A DNA stretch of 64,000 bases from Heterohyrax brucei (GCA_028571685.1 CM053156.1:89841049-89905048); one strand, 5' to 3'. Positions 10,371 through 20,344 are shown, counted from the first letter of the stretch. The notes: a model not told the origin generated them from the letters alone. A program made the numbers and translations.

Positions 10371-11220
10371 CCTGACGCCTCGCGTGTGCCCCCCTGAGGT
10401 CCCTGAGGCCTCACATGCATCCCCCTCAGGTCCCTAACGCCTCGCGTGTGCCCCCCTCCAGTGTCTCAGGCCTCGTGTGCACCTTTCTCAGGTCCCTGAG
10501 GCCTCGCGTGTGCTCCCCTGAGGTCCCTGAGGCCTCACATGTGCCCCCCCCAGTGTCTCGGGCCTCGTGTGCACCTTCCTCAGGTCCCTGAGGCTTCACG
10601 TGTGGTGTGCCCCCCTGAGGTCCCTGAGGCCTTGCGTTTGCCCCCCTCCAGTGTCTCAGGCCTCGTGTGCACCTTCCTCAGGTCCCTGAGGCCTCGCGTG
10701 TGCCCCCCTGAGGTCCCTGAGGCCTCGCATGTGCCCCCCTGAGGTCCCTGAGGCCTCGCGTGTGCCCCCCTCCAGTGTCTCAGGCCTCGTGTGCACCTTC
10801 CTCAGGTCCCTGAGGCCTCGCGTGTGCCCCCCTGAGGTCCCTGAGGCCTCGCGTGTGCCCCCCTGAGGTCCCTGAGGCCTCGCGTGTGCCCCCCCAGAGG
10901 TCCCTGACACCTCGCGTGTGCCCCCCCCAGTGTCTCGGGCCTTGTGTGCACTTTCCTCAGGTCTCTGAGGCCTCACGTGTGCCCCCCTCCAGTGTCTCAG
11001 GCCTCGTGTGCACCTTCCTCAGGTCCCTGAGGCCTCACGTGTGCCCCCCCTGAGGTCCCTGACGCCTCGCGTGTGCCCCCCTCCAGTGTCTCAGGCCTTG
11101 TGTGCACCTTCCTCAGGTCCCTGAGGCTTCGCGTGCTTCCCCATTGGATCTCTCAGGCTCCATGTACGTCCTCCTCAGATCCCTGAGGCCTGGTGTTCAT
11201 TCTCTTCAGATCCCTAAGGC
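10371..11220. repeat. Minisatellite, about 31-bp unit, roughly 27 copies
   Basis: The core unit is 'ggtccctgaggcctcgcgtg' followed by 'tgcccccctga'. A second unit type ('ccagtgtctcaggcctcgtg') alternates with it, forming 62-bp blocks. The array is homogeneous from 10.5 to 11.1 kb and decays at both ends. It is rich in C and CpG with strong strand asymmetry. The Pro-rich frames open on both strands are by-products of the repeat. Confidence 0.95.
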
Positions 11221-11244
11221 TGTCACTAAGGAGAAATCATCGTG

Positions 11245-11345
11245 ACCCTGCTCTATCCAAGCACAGAGGGTTTAATAACTTGCTCAGCAGCAGAGCTGGG
11301 ATTTGAACCCCAGTCTGTGATGAGCAGAGCCAGTGCCTAGCCATT
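11245..11345 (-). mobile_element. MIR SINE fragment, antisense
   Basis: 'gagctgggatttgaacccca' at about 11296 is the complement of the MIR tRNA-derived B-box region, with 'taacttgctca' upstream. Confidence 0.7.
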
Positions 11346-11349
11346 CCCT

Positions 11350-12588
11350 CCTGCCGTCTCCTCTGCAGAGCCACCATAGCAGGAGCGGGAGAAGGATTTT
11401 ATCTCATCTGCTTCCAGAGCCGTTTTGATCGGATCAGAGGATGGGGTTGCCAGCACTGTCTCCTGGGATTTGGGAAGAAAAGGTGGTCGGGAGACACCTG
11501 TGCCACAGTATGAAAAGAATCAGTGTGACAGAACAGTCCCTACAAAGAAGTAAGAATCTCGTCCTGTCCAACAGGCAGTTTGATTTCATGAAGTGAATTG
11601 GCACGCTGAACTTCATTTTGATGGTTTTGGCACAGGACTTGGCTTCTTTGAGATGAAGTCAGCACCCCTGTGCATTGTGGGATGTGGTTGGCAGCCGCCG
11701 GCTCCTACCAATTTCTCTGATAGAGAATTGCATTCCATTTTCCTTTGTAACATAATGACAGGAGGACAGGGAGACCTGCCCAGCTTCGTCTCACGCCACA
11801 TCCGACTCCTCCTCTCTGCTGGCTAAATTTGGGGTGGCTGCTATGGACCACAGCCACACACTCTCTTCTAGAACATTCAGTGTTACAAAAGCACCTTTGC
11901 AAAGAAGTTTGCAGGGCTGCACAAGGACTCGGGCCGGTTTCTCTGCCCCATCAGTGAATGTGCCTGGACCCCATCTGCTCTGCTGGACGGTGCCGGGTGC
12001 CGGCGACACTCGGATAAAGGAGGCTGGTCACAGCTGGGGGTGACAGCTACAGCACACATTCTCATGCGGGGACCCCAGTGCCATGGCCCAGGTATGAGTA
12101 GAGGATGTGCTGGAGAGGAAGGTCCTAGTCGCCTCTTAATGACGCTGAGGGTGGTTCTGCACAGAGACCACGAGGAACGCTTCTGACTCTGGCGAGGAGC
12201 AGCTGGTCTGTGTCACGGGGCTCAGCGCCTGGGCGCTTCTCAGGGGACACCAGCCACCCTGCCACCTGCTGCTGGACCAGTGGCTGGCCGACTTCCCTTC
12301 CACTCCTTCACCCCAGTCCCTCCTGGTGCCGTCTGGACTGGAGGGCATCCTGGTCACGTTTCTCTAACCACTTGGTCCCTTCGTGTCAAGACCAGCGATC
12401 ACACTATTTTACGTTTTTAATGATTTGGGGCCCCACGATACCAGGGTTTTCCACCCAACAGAAGTGAGGGAAGGGGAAGCTTTTGCCTGCAGGGTGAACA
12501 GTGTTTTCCCATTTCTGAGATCACTGTGAACACAAGAATTACCTAAAACGTGCAGAGGCAGCTCAGCTGGCAACAGAACGGGCAGTCC
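11350..12588. other. Unique sequence, nothing recognised
   Basis: Mixed GC content. The segment near 11580-11760 is less GC-rich and looks single-copy. No exon is supported and no RNA gene is visible. Confidence 0.45.
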
Positions 12589-12589
12589 A

Positions 12590-13195
12590 GCTCAGGTGGT
12601 CACCTCACCGTCCCAGCTCCATCAGCCCCGATGGTCACCTCCCCGTCCCCCGCTCCATCAGCCCTCGTAGTCACCTCCCCCTCCCCCACTCCATCAGCTC
12701 CGGTGGTCACCTCCCCCTCCCCCGGCTCCATCAGCTCCAGTGGTCACCTTCCCCTCCCCCGCTCCGTCAGCTCCGGTGGTCACCTCCCCCTGCCCCGCTC
12801 CATCAGCCCCGGTGGTCACCTCCCCCTACCCGGCTCCATCAGCTCCAGTGGTCACCTCCCCCTCCCCCGGCTCCATCAGCTCCGGTGGTCATCTCCCCCT
12901 CCCCCGCTCCATCAGCTCCGGTGGTCACCTCCCCCCCATCAGCCCCGCTGGTCACCTCCCCCTCCCCCGCTCCATCAGCTCCCGTGGTCACCTCCCCCTC
13001 CCCCACTCCGTCAGCTCCGGTGGTCACCTCCCCCTCCCCCGCTCCGTCAGCTCCAGTGGTCACCTCCCCCTCCCCCGCTCCGTCAGCTCCCATGGTCACC
13101 TCCCCCCCATCAGCCCCGATGGTCACCTCCCCCTCCCCCGCTCCGTCAGCTCTGGTGGTCACTTCCCCGCCCCCTCCCCCTGCTCCGAGCACAGC
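12590..13195. repeat. Minisatellite, 36-bp unit, about 16 copies, open in several frames
   Basis: The unit reads approximately 'tcagctccggtggtcacctc' plus 'cccctcccccgctccg', 36 bp or 12 codons. Because 36 is a multiple of three and the unit has few stop triplets, plus frames and one minus frame stay open for 160-243 codons. One frame gives a 12-residue SAPVVTSPSPAP repeat that mimics a mucin-like protein. Two shortened units occur near 12930 and 13105. I see no flanking splice sites, signal peptide or non-repeat domain, so I call it non-coding. Confidence 0.92.
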
Positions 13196-13199
13196 GCAC

Positions 13200-13688
13200 C
13201 TCAGACCCGGAGGCTGGCAGACTGAGGCAGTTCTCTGCACACCTGCGACCTGGGGGGTCGAGACCCAGGTGCCGCGGCTGAGGTGGGCCACCCCCTGGCA
13301 GAAGGGTCCCCTGACTAAGAGCACTCACGGGCACATGGCCTTCCCAGGGGTGGCCTCTGCCGCCCGGGGGCACCCTCCCTGTCGTCCCACCACCCAGGGG
13401 TGGGAGGGTATATCCAGGCACAGCTGTGTGAGGGTGGGGGAAGGTCACGGGTAGGTACATCACGTGGAATGCTCGCCATCTTAATGAAGACAGACATATC
13501 CTGTGTCAGAGTCCCGACTCGAACAGCCACAGGAAATAAAAGCCGTGTTCTCGGGCATTCGTGAGGAACCAGCCTCCAGAGAGACAGGCCAGGTGCTCAC
13601 AGAAGGGGAGCCTTTAGTTCCTGTTCAGGCTCAGTGGTGCCCGGCAGGGGATGGCACCTGAGCTGTGTTTGTTCATTGCCTCGGACAT
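13200..13688. other. Unique sequence
   Basis: GC-rich sequence, then less so after 13450. Nothing recognised. Confidence 0.4.
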
Positions 13689-13689
13689 T

Positions 13690-13733
13690 GGATTCCTCAT
13701 CCAGTGTATTTATTTAGCACCTACTGTATACCA
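13690..13733 (-). mobile_element. MIR/L2 stub interrupted by a SINE
   Basis: 'tttagcacctactgtatacc' is the complement of the MIR or L2 3' end. It stops where the AfroSINE begins, suggesting insertion of the younger SINE into the older element. Confidence 0.6.
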
Positions 13734-13872
13734 GGAAACCCTGGCAGTGTAGTGGTTAAGTGCTATGTCTGCTAATCCAAAGATTGGCAGTTCAAATCCC
13801 TATGGGGCAGTTCTGCTCCGTCCTGTAGGGTTGTTGTGAGTCAGCATTGATGGCAGTGGCTTTTGGGGTACA
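13734..13872 (+). mobile_element. AfroSINE, sense
   Basis: The head 'ggcagtgtagtggttaagtg' and anticodon-arm stretch 'ctgctaatccaaagattgg' match the tRNA-Asn-like head. The body holds 'tatggggcagttctgctc' and 'cctgtagggttgttgtgagt'. A few bases are missing between head and body. Confidence 0.88.
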
Positions 13873-13883
13873 CTAGGTATTGG

Positions 13884-14033
13884 AGCCCAGGTGTCACAGT
13901 AGTTAAGAGCTCAGCCGCTAACCAAAAGGTCAACAGTTTGAATCCACCGGCTGCTTCTAGAAAAGCCTACACGGCAGTTCTTCTCTGTCCCATAGGGCGG
14001 CTGTGAGTTGGCGCGGACTTGACAGCAGGGGTA
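13884..14033 (+). mobile_element. AfroSINE, sense, full length
   Basis: It starts 'ggagcccaggtgtcacag' and carries the A-box-like 'gtagttaagagctc', 'cgctaaccaaaaggtc', and the B-box-like 'agtttgaatcc'. The head aligns over its length with tRNA-Asn(GUU), including the 'ctaaccaaaaggt' anticodon-arm region. The body follows to 'cggacttgacagcagg'. Confidence 0.88.
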
Positions 14034-14055
14034 TTGTGCTACCAGGGAGGCGGAG

Positions 14056-14432
14056 GGCGCCTCTGAACTGCGGTGCTGGGGAAGAACATTGCATGGGCCA
14101 TGGACTGCCAAAAGAACCGGCCGGTCTGTTTTGGAAGAAGTGCAGCCAGAGCGCTCCTTGGAAGCCAAGCCGGCGAGACTGTGTCTTACATACTATAGAC
14201 ACACCGTAGGGAAGGACCAGTCGCTGGAGAAGGACATCGTGCTTGGTAGAGTGGAGAGTCAGCGAAAAAGAGGAAGACCCTCAACGAGATGGATGGGCAC
14301 GGTGGCTGCGACAAAGAGCCTAAGCGCAAAAACAACTGTGGACGTGCCACAGGACTGGGCAGTGTCTCCTGTTGCGCACAGGGTCGCTGTGGGCTGGAAC
14401 CGACTCGACGGCCCCTCACAACAACAGCAGGG
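14056..14432 (+). mobile_element. RTE LINE 3' end with readable C-terminal ORF
   Basis: This is the best preserved RTE C-terminus in the window. From 14089 an open frame gives PWTAKRTGRSVLEEVQPE, then DQSLEKDIVLGRVESQ, KRGRPSTRW and HRVAVGWNRLDG, the expected end of the RTE reverse-transcriptase ORF. It is 5'-truncated and ends with a 'ctcacaacaacagc' tail typical of RTE 3' ends. The frame continues by chance into the next SINE. It lies between SINEs of the same orientation. Confidence 0.85.
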
Positions 14433-14435
14433 GGC

Positions 14436-14628
14436 GCCCTGGCGACCCAGCAGGCGACCAGTGTGCTCGCCTGAAGGCTGGCCGTTCAAACCAGCTGTCA
14501 GCTCTGGGGGAGACAGACCGGTGACCTGTCCTCACGACAGTGGCAGCGAGGACAGCCCTCCAGGAAGTTCTGTCCCATGGGGACTCTGTGAGTCAGAACC
14601 AACTCTGTAGCACTCAACAGGGATGACA
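14436..14628 (+). mobile_element. AfroSINE, sense, long variant
   Basis: The diverged head (14440-14500) is followed by the long-variant insert near 14505-14560, then 'gttctgtcccatggggactc' and 'gtgagtcagaaccaactc'. Confidence 0.75.
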
Positions 14629-14883
14629 CAGCAGGCCCTGAGCAAAGAGAAGGGAGCCAGAAAAAGTCTGCTCTGTGAAGAGTACCGTCTGGAGGAGGGG
14701 AGAGACGGCGAGTCAGGACCCACGTAGACAAGTGTGCAGACAACCTGTGACGGTCCCCTGGGAGAAGACAGCAGGGCTGTGCAGATGGGGTCCTTTACCC
14801 GTGGGCAGGTAGTCCCTCTGTAAGGACAGGGTGTTCTTCAGGAAGACCCCTGTGAAGGAAGTTAGCCATCCACTACTTGCAGG

Positions 14884-15035
14884 GACGCCTTGGTGCTCTA
14901 GTGTTTAGACTCGGTGTCTGCTAACCCAGGGGTTAGTGGTTCGAATCTGCCAGGTGCTCCTGGGAAACTACGGAGAGTTCTGCTCTGCCCTGTGGGATCG
15001 CTGCAGATTGGAATCAGCTCAGGAGCACTGCGTTT
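14884..15035 (+). mobile_element. AfroSINE, sense
   Basis: The head has 'tgtctgctaacccagg' and 'agtggttcgaatctgcc'. The body has 'gagttctgctctgccctgtg' and 'gattggaatcagctc'. Confidence 0.8.
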
Positions 15036-15039
15036 AGTT

Positions 15040-15175
15040 CAGTTTACTCACAGCCCAGGAGACCAGCCTTCTCGAAAGGGCACAGTGTGTGCAAAGGCCC
15101 TGAAGCCAATCAATAGCTGGCACGTTCACAGAAAGGCATCAGGCCGAAACAACAGCAGAATACCCAGAGGGAGAA
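15040..15175. mobile_element. Possible old L2-like fragment
   Basis: 'cagtgtgtgcaaaggccctg' matches a phrase common in an old mammalian interspersed repeat. I cannot fix the family. Confidence 0.3.
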
Positions 15176-15179
15176 GGAG

Positions 15180-15845
15180 CTGTGGCCTTGAGAGGAGGTA
15201 GGGCAGGCTGCGGCCAGCTCGTGTGGCATAGTGTTTGGCATTCGAGATCAGTGCCAGGCCTTTGGACCCTGAGCGTCTTGCCCGCTAAGGTATCCTATCA
15301 GATCGCTGGGTACAGGAAGGGCTGGTGGAGACCAGCAGGTAGGTGTGAGATGCTTTGGGAGGTAGAGTCACATCTTGGGCATACTTTGCAGGGAGGAAAT
15401 GAGGGGGCCTCTTGTTTCTGGTTCCAGCAGCCGTATGAACGAGAGTTTACTGGGACAGTGGTGACTCCAGGGTGGGGTGCAGCTGGGGCGAGCGTGGAGC
15501 AGACAGGCAGGAGCAGACTGCATGCATCTTTGTGCCCGTGCCCACACACCTGTGCATGCCTTGGTCTAAGAGGAGATGCCTGGGCTGTGAGAGCGCAGCG
15601 CCACCTCTAGTCCTGAGGTCCCAGAGAGGATCTAGGCCGGATCGAGACCAGGAGATGGCATGCTGGCTTCAGTGCCTGAATCCCCACTTTCCTACCCTTC
15701 TGGGAAGGAAGCTTTTAGATTCCTCATGTGTCAGAGGAGGTGGGTGGCCTCGGGGTTACAGGCTCCCAGGAAGAGAGAGGCGGAAGAAAAATAGGGACTG
15801 GATCACCTGCCTCTCGTCACCTTTCGGTACATTGGTGTATGTATT
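15180..15845. other. Unique sequence
   Basis: No recognised repeat or gene. A 142-codon plus-strand frame at 15182-15610 has no recognisable domain and no supported splice context. Confidence 0.4.
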
Positions 15846-15847
15846 GA

Positions 15848-16045
15848 TCTGGGAGTCTGGGTGCTGCAGATAACAGACTCAGCCACTAGCCAAAGGTTTG
15901 GATGTGCAAATCCACCCAAAGCTGCCTCAGAGGTAGGGCCACCCGCCTCATCACCAGCCGTCGGGAACCCCTCTGGGGACAGTTCTGCTCTGACAGACAG
16001 GGGACAGCATTTGTCAGAGTCAACTTGAGGGCGGCTGGTATGGTT
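15848..16045 (+). mobile_element. AfroSINE, sense, long variant, diverged
   Basis: A degenerate head ('ctcagccactagccaaag') is followed by 'gggacagttctgctctgac' and 'gtcagagtcaacttgagggc'. Confidence 0.65.
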
Positions 16046-16049
16046 TGTC

Positions 16050-16655
16050 TTCCATGTGTCTGCTGGGCCTCAGTGTGGCACCTATAAGTTCATGAGCTCC
16101 AGCCGCAGAAACCGGCGCAGAGCCTCAGGGAGCCACGAGCCGTTCGCATTTCCACGGCCTTTGAGCCCTGGAGGTGTGCAGACTCTGTGATGCGCTGTTT
16201 CACCCTTCAGCCTGGAACAAGCATCAGAGGGAACTGAAATGCAGGCAGCGGGACAGCCGGTGAATCTGTCCTCGCCCCTTTGTTTTCCAGCCAGAAATCC
16301 AGCTTGAAATGATGCTGCTCGAACAGCCTCCATCAAAGCCCAACATCTGGGTCTCCCAGCTGCCAGGCTCACCCTTGAGGACTTGTCACCGTGCCAGGCA
16401 GCTTTGTAATTGAAGTACAACTCCAAATGGCAGAGTTCTGTCCCCAGCAGTGGTGGGCATATGTAGCCACAGCTCCCTGTGGGCTTTGGAAATAGGAGCT
16501 GAGGTTGGTTTTTACCAGTAGGGGGCTCCGAGCCACCACGCAGCTCTTCCAGCCGTCACTGGGGTCATCATCTCTGACCTTTGATCTTTGTGGCCAAAGC
16601 CAAAAGGAGTCAAGTCAATTAGTGCTTTTGTGGGGAGAAAGAAGTGTGTTGGTAC
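16050..16655. other. Unique sequence
   Basis: No named repeat recognised. The part from 16290 to 16440 looks single-copy. Confidence 0.4.
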
Positions 16656-16658
16656 AGA

Positions 16659-16828
16659 CAAAAAAAAGGAAAAAACACTAAGCTATTTGCGTCAAGTTGA
16701 TTCTGACTCACAGTGGCCCTATGGGACAGAGTAGGACTGTGCCCTGGAGCTTCTGACGAGCAGTTGGTGGATTTGAACTGGCGACCGCTGGTCAGCAGCT
16801 GAGCCCTTACCCCCTGCGCCCTCAGGAC
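16659..16828 (-). mobile_element. AfroSINE, antisense, full length with A-rich tail complement
   Basis: An A-rich run (16659-16678) precedes the complement of the body ('gactcacagtggccctatgg') and of the head ('ctggtcagcagctgagccc'). The order is as expected for a minus-strand copy. Confidence 0.82.
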
Positions 16829-16884
16829 GGCAACCGTTCAGGCAGGGATGATCATTTAATGCTCTGTGTTTCTTCCGAGTGAGC

Positions 16885-17222
16885 AAGCCGCTGTGACTCG
16901 CTGGTAGAACCTTCACCCTCCGTGTGGGAGACCGGAGTTCAGTCCCCACGGGGTGCCCTTCAGACACAGCTGCCGCTGTCTGTCCGTGGAGGGCCGTGTG
17001 TTGCTGGGACGCTGAGCGGGGTTCGGTAGCCGAGCTTCCACCTTAAGGTGGACTTGGCTAACTGGCCTAGGGGTCTGCCCCTCGGCCGCAGGAAACCCCT
17101 GCATCACTACTGCTCAGTGGGCAGCTGGCCCTGCAGGCACGACAGGCTGGACAGAGCCTCGTCCTGTGTGTGTGGCGTCGCCGTGAGCAGAAGCCAGTGC
17201 AAGGGCGGCAGCCTGACGTCCC
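16885..17222 (+). mobile_element. Composite SINE: tRNA-Gly-like head plus RTE body, full length, sense
   Basis: The head at about 16891-16958 follows tRNA-Gly(GCC) with the A-box-like segment at 16893-16905 and the B-box-like segment at 16935-16945. The RTE 5'-derived stretch follows ('gtgtgttgctgggacgctg'). The tail near 17150-17222 ('gtggcgtcgccgtgagcag') is RTE 3'-derived. Length is about 338 bp. It is the clearest sense copy of the family in this window. Confidence 0.72.
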
Positions 17223-17765
17223 GTCCAGGCCACACAGGCGACCGCGGCCCGTCCTCACCCGGCGTCAGCGACAGCGACCGGCGTTCTCACACGGGGCTCT
17301 TCCGCTGCCTGGCTTCCCGAGTTCATGCGCTGACCTTCTCCAGAGGGCAGAGAGCAAGGTGACGGCAGTGTCACCTGGCTTCATGCCTTGTTAATGCAAA
17401 CGCAGAGTTTTAATTCTTTACAGGAACATTCCACAGGAGCGCATCACAGAGGTCGTCTCCCCGGGAGCCCGGCTGAAGGCCTTTCTCAGCAGCCTCGGCT
17501 GAAAGGTGCCCCGTGGCGGTGACTGCGGTGGGATTGTTTCCAGTGGAGTGAATGGTGCTTGTGCTCGGTCTTGTGCTGGGCTGATTCCTTCTAAATTGGA
17601 GGATAAGTTGTAAAGTGCTGCAAGTACGTACTCTGTAAAAGGCGTCATGGGGCCTGACGGGAGCAGGCGGCCGGGAGGAGGGGCTGCCCTGGAAGGGAGG
17701 CCGGGCTCTCTGTTAGCACACGCTGTTCTCCGCGTACCCACGCCATCACCCCAGCTCCTGCCCCC
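17223..17765. other. Unique sequence, CpG-rich at its start
   Basis: CpG-rich to about 17310 but too short for a confident CpG island. The rest is unremarkable. Confidence 0.4.
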
Positions 17766-17767
17766 CG

Positions 17768-17930
17768 TGGCCCTAGAGGACAGAGCAGAGCGTCCCACAG
17801 GGTCCCCGAGGCTGCTGTCTCGACTGAAGCAGACTGCTGCACCCTTCCCCGGGGAGGGCTGCTGGGTTCAACCACTGACCTTCCGGTTAGAAGCCGAGCA
17901 CGCAACCCCGGCACCACCAAAGCCCTTAGC
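17768..17930 (-). mobile_element. AfroSINE, antisense
   Basis: The complement of the body ('gtggccctagaggacagagc') and of the head ('ccactgaccttccggttaga') are both visible. Confidence 0.78.
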
Positions 17931-17954
17931 ACCTCAGTTTACCCACTCCTGAAT

Positions 17955-18420
17955 TGGGGTGTGCTCTTTTTTAATTGTTGCTTAAAGTACACACAGCAGA
18001 ACACATCATTTCCCTCTGTTGCTCCGTGACACTGGCTGCCTTTAAGTCGGGTAGCTGCGGTCACCCTCCACCTCAGCGTTCTCCCGCCCCGTGATGTGAA
18101 CTCACCACCCTTCCCGTCTGACCTGTCAGGTCGTGGTCATCAGTTTGACCCATGGAGATGGTTCTCCCAAAGAGCGTGGTGCCCGAGGCAGACATTTTTA
18201 CTATATGAGCTAGCTTGTTGTTTGGGTCAAAGAAGGCTTCAGGGGAGAGTTTCTGGTTTAAGGTTTACAGATTGTCTCAGGGAAACCATTTCAGAGGTCG
18301 TCCAGCTCCCGTGGCTCCTGAAAGTCTAGATTCCATGAGCAATTGAAGTTCTGTTCTGCGTTTTCCCCATCCCGATCAGGACTTTTCTGTGGGGTCTCTG
18401 ATTGGAAATTCTTTAAGTGT
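17955..18420 (-). mobile_element. L1 3' UTR-like repeat, antisense
   Basis: It starts 'cttttttaattgttgcttaa', which resembles the complement of an L1 3' end. It continues with a stretch ('gttttaaggtttacagatt'-like, 'gcttcaggggagagttt') I recognise as a recurrent afrotherian L1-associated sequence. The family name is uncertain. Confidence 0.5.
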
Positions 18421-18424
18421 TGTG

Positions 18425-18930
18425 AGAGTGATAGCGCTGTCCTGCTGGCTGTGACATGTGTCCCCGCCTGCTCGCTCTAAGAGGCTGAAGGACCTGCAGT
18501 CACACAGCTGGTGTCTGCTGAGCACTTTCCGTTCTGAGAGCTCCTCAGAACAGCAGCAGTGTGGCGGGGACACATCCTGCTGACAGACGGGCAAGCTGTG
18601 CATCCAGCTGCTTTAGGCCGGTCAAGTTCCCTGTGTAAACTCATCCATCAGTTTGGAAAAATCATGCCTGGCACCACTTTGTATGTTCATATGTCACTGA
18701 GGGCTCACTCGCTGCTATCCCCGGGGCACAGGAACAAGATTTCCTAAGTCTTCATTTGGGGGCTTCGGGGTGTCCGTCTCTCGCCAGTCCCTGTCTCCTG
18801 CCAGCCTCACCACGCAGGCCCCTTCTGCCCAGGAGGGGGGATCATCCCTGCGTGCTCTGAGATGGGCCTACGTGCAGTGCTCCGGCGGCCTGTCAGGCCT
18901 TCTCCATCCTCAGTGTGCAGACAAACGCCA
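18425..18930. other. Unique sequence
   Basis: No feature recognised. Confidence 0.4.
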
Positions 18931-18934
18931 CGTG

Positions 18935-19082
18935 TGTGTCTAGGTAAAAACCAGCTGTGTGTGTAAACAACAGTTGTGGGCATGAGTGAAACCCAGTTGT
19001 GTGCATAGGTGATGCAAGCTGTGTGTGCAGATAAAACCAGTGTGGGCGCAGATAAAGCTAGTTATGTGGGCAGATAAAAACC
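18935..19082. repeat. Degenerate tandem repeat, about 25-33-bp unit
   Basis: The motif 'aaaccagttgtgtgcatag' recurs about five times with variation ('aaaaccagctgtgtgtgtaa', 'gataaaaccagtgtgggcgc', 'gataaaaaccagt'). Confidence 0.75.
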
Positions 19083-19281
19083 AGTCGCCAGAGAGTCCGT
19101 TCCGACTTGTGGCCCCACCGTGTGTGTCGGGTAGACCTGGGCTCCTCAGTGTCTCTGATGGAGGGTTTTTCAGAGGTCAGTCACCAGGTCTTTCCTCAAG
19201 GGGCCTCTGGCAGGACTCAAATCACCGATCCTGCAGCGAGCAGTTCAGCACGTTAATCCTTGTGTCACCCGAGGACTCCAC
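19083..19281 (-). mobile_element. AfroSINE, long variant, antisense
   Basis: The complement order is a 3' end with 'gagtccgttccgacttgtgg', a middle with 'cagaggtcagtcaccaggtc', and a head ending 'cacccgaggactcc'. Confidence 0.72.
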
Positions 19282-19289
19282 ATGTCAGG

Positions 19290-19485
19290 GCGTTGTGGTT
19301 AGGTGCTGTCACGTAGATCTAGACAGCTAGCAATCCTGTGTGACAGGGCAGAACTGCCCTACAGGTCCTCTAGGCTGTGATCTTTACAAGGGCGTATCAG
19401 CAAATCCATCTCCCACCACCAGCGACCTTTGGGTTCACAGCTAAGTGTGTCAGCCATTTGCACCATTCAGGGTCCTCTTGGGCGT
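19290..19485 (-). mobile_element. AfroSINE, second antisense copy
   Basis: 'gtgacagggcagaactgccc' and 'ctctaggctgtgatctttac' match the complement of the long-variant body. The head complement runs to about 19470. Confidence 0.7.
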
Positions 19486-19570
19486 GGCTGGGACTCCTGG
19501 CACCTTTCAGGGTCTCTTTGGGTGTAGCCGGGACTCCTGGCACCTTTCATGGTCCCCTTGGGTGTAGCTG
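19467..19570. repeat. Tandem repeat, 40-bp unit, 2.5 copies
   Basis: The unit contains 'gggactcctggcacctttca' and begins inside the end of the adjacent SINE, so it was seeded by the SINE head. Confidence 0.85.
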
Positions 19571-19574
19571 AAAG

Positions 19575-20160
19575 CAGGTTAAGATCCAGGTCCAGCTGAA
19601 TGGTGCTTGTAGCAAATGAAATTGTGACAAGGTCTAGAAACTTGAAACTAGACTTGCACTGTCCTTCCCCTGTGGGACCGTCAGCTGTTTCCAGGGTCGC
19701 ACCCAAGTTTGAGCTGGGCCCCCAGTGGCTGGGGATCAAGTCATTGGTTGGGTCTGTCCAGCCCAGCTGGCGAAAGCTTGCTGGCCTCCTGCAGTTGCCC
19801 TGTTGCCAACTTTGCTGCCCGTGCCAGGTGGGTATTAGGTGACTTTGTCTGCTCAGCAGCTGCAGGAAGGGGCTGCTGTCTGGGTCTTCAACTGACAGGT
19901 CAAGGAGTGCCCTGCGGGGAAGTCAGAGACCACTCTTCACCCAGCCCCGCCCATCGCAACATGGCTCCCCTGACCACTGCACAGCACTGCCAGCTGTCTT
20001 GGAGTCCCCTTCTCTGGGCAGCAGCGCTGCGGCGTGCACTGTGGGTCTGTCACGTCCCCCAGGCTGGTGCTCACTGAGGGCTGCCCTTCTCCTTGCCCTC
20101 TGCTCCCTCAGTGGTGATGCTGCTTCCAACAGGTCAGCACACCCGTCTTGGAGTAGGCCG
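19575..20160. other. Unique sequence
   Basis: No repeat or exon recognised. Confidence 0.4.
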
Positions 20161-20164
20161 CTCT

Positions 20165-20335
20165 CCGTGGAGACCCCGGTGGCCTGGCAGCTAAGGGCTG
20201 TAGCGGCTCCCCAAAAGGCCAGCGGTTCCAGTCCACCGGACGTTCCTTGGAGACTCCACAGGGCAGTTCTGCTCTGACCTGTAGGGTCACCGTGAGTCGG
20301 AATCGACTTGCCAGCAGTGGGTTTGGTTTGTGTGG
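20165..20335 (+). mobile_element. AfroSINE, sense, full length
   Basis: It begins 'ggagaccccggtggcctg' and ends with 'gtgagtcggaatcgacttgc' and 'cagtgggtttggttt', the canonical AfroSINE 3' end. It is one of the least diverged copies here. Confidence 0.88.
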
Positions 20336-20344
20336 CCTGACAAG

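Noticed and set aside
10371-11220. CRISPR-like regular repeats
   Set aside because: Direct tandem repeats without unique spacers in mammalian DNA; a minisatellite.
12550-13281. 243-codon Pro/Ser-rich frame
   Set aside because: It is the translation of a 36-bp minisatellite. Other frames are equally open and there is no non-repeat domain or splice context.
13884-13960. Possible tRNA-Asn gene
   Set aside because: It is the tRNA-derived head of an AfroSINE and is followed by the SINE body, as in many other copies here.
16891-16960. Possible tRNA-Gly gene
   Set aside because: The head resembles tRNA-Gly(GCC) but has many mismatches, no proper acceptor pairing and continues into a SINE body.
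17100-17310. CpG island
   Set aside because: Largely the tail of a SINE plus a short CpG-rich flank.
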